Shown here one piece after another: positions 6,134 to 6,177 of a DNA stretch of 6,177 nucleotides. Positions within the stretch are counted from its first letter, which is position 1; the number at the start of each line of letters is the position of its first letter. This DNA comes from an uncultured Clostridium sp. (GTDB taxonomy: Bacteria > Bacillota > Clostridia > UBA1212 > UBA1255). The notes under the pieces are model-generated. The model searched no databases. It was not told the origin of the DNA and worked only from the letters and a program-made list of their open reading frames with translations. The stretch spans positions 1 through 6,177 of the forward strand of contig USLW01000131.1 of assembly GCA_900555605.1 (NCBI GenBank), in the 5' to 3' direction. The position numbers were made by a program, and so were the translations under genes.

Positions 6134-6177
6134 TGACGGATCGGACACATACAAGGCGGGTTATGGTAGGCGGCATC
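6130..6177 (+). CDS. ispG: 4-hydroxy-3-methylbut-2-enyl diphosphate synthase IspG, N-terminal fragment
   Basis: Sixteen codons remain open to the window edge, starting at ATG 6130, whose ATGA overlaps the rseP stop; ATG 6133 is an equally possible start. GGGG at 6120-6123 is a modest ribosome binding site, 6 bases before the first ATG and 9 before the second. The residues TRRVMVGGI match the N-terminal strand of IspG (GcpE), an iron-sulfur enzyme that converts methylerythritol cyclodiphosphate to HMBDP, the second-last MEP step. The iron-sulfur cysteines lie beyond the window. The call rests on this short match and on the conserved dxr-rseP-ispG order. Confidence 0.82.
   Translation, partial: MMTDRTHTRRVMVGGI

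Noticed and set aside
1..6177. Search for mobile elements, CRISPR, tRNA, rRNA, riboswitches or attachment sites
   Set aside because: Coding density is almost complete; the largest gap is the 101-base serC-frr spacer, and no such element could be recognised by eye.

Overview
The window is a compact, entirely plus-strand stretch of bacterial housekeeping genes: the 3' end of pyrH, then serC, frr, uppS, cdsA, dxr, rseP and the first 16 codons of ispG. The order pyrH-frr-uppS-cdsA-dxr-rseP-ispG is a widely conserved bacterial cluster. Strong GGAGG-type ribosome binding sites, TTG and GTG starts, base composition near 50% GC and the protein sequences suggest a Firmicute of the class Clostridia. 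That placement is an inference from style and recall, not from a search. No mobile element, CRISPR array, tRNA or rRNA is visible, and no gene looks broken.

Layout. Bases 1-124 encode the C-terminus of UMP kinase. After 25 bases comes serC (150-1235), phosphoserine aminotransferase, which is the one gene foreign to the usual cluster order. The serC-frr gap holds a perfect 8-bp hairpin straddling the serC stop, an alternative hairpin sharing one of its arms, and a good extended -10 promoter (1275-1303) just before frr. This suggests that pyrH-serC and frr-onward can be separately transcribed. From frr (1337-1897) the genes are tightly packed: uppS (TTG start at 1941), cdsA (GTG start, 1-base overlap with uppS), dxr (15-base gap), rseP (21-base gap) and ispG (ATGA overlap).

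Function. Frr recycles ribosomes. Dxr and IspG are steps of the MEP pathway, which supplies IPP. UppS uses IPP to build undecaprenyl diphosphate, the lipid carrier for cell wall synthesis. CdsA makes CDP-diacylglycerol for phospholipids. RseP is a membrane-embedded site-2 zinc protease used in envelope stress signalling. The block therefore joins translation and nucleotide supply to envelope building.

I see no wholly new system. The points worth a second look are the serC insertion with its terminator/promoter-like junction, a hairpin that would hide the uppS ribosome binding site, a consensus extended -10 sequence lying over the dxr start codon, a DGNRRW active-site variant in UppS, and a long hydrophilic insert with a weak internal repeat in RseP.
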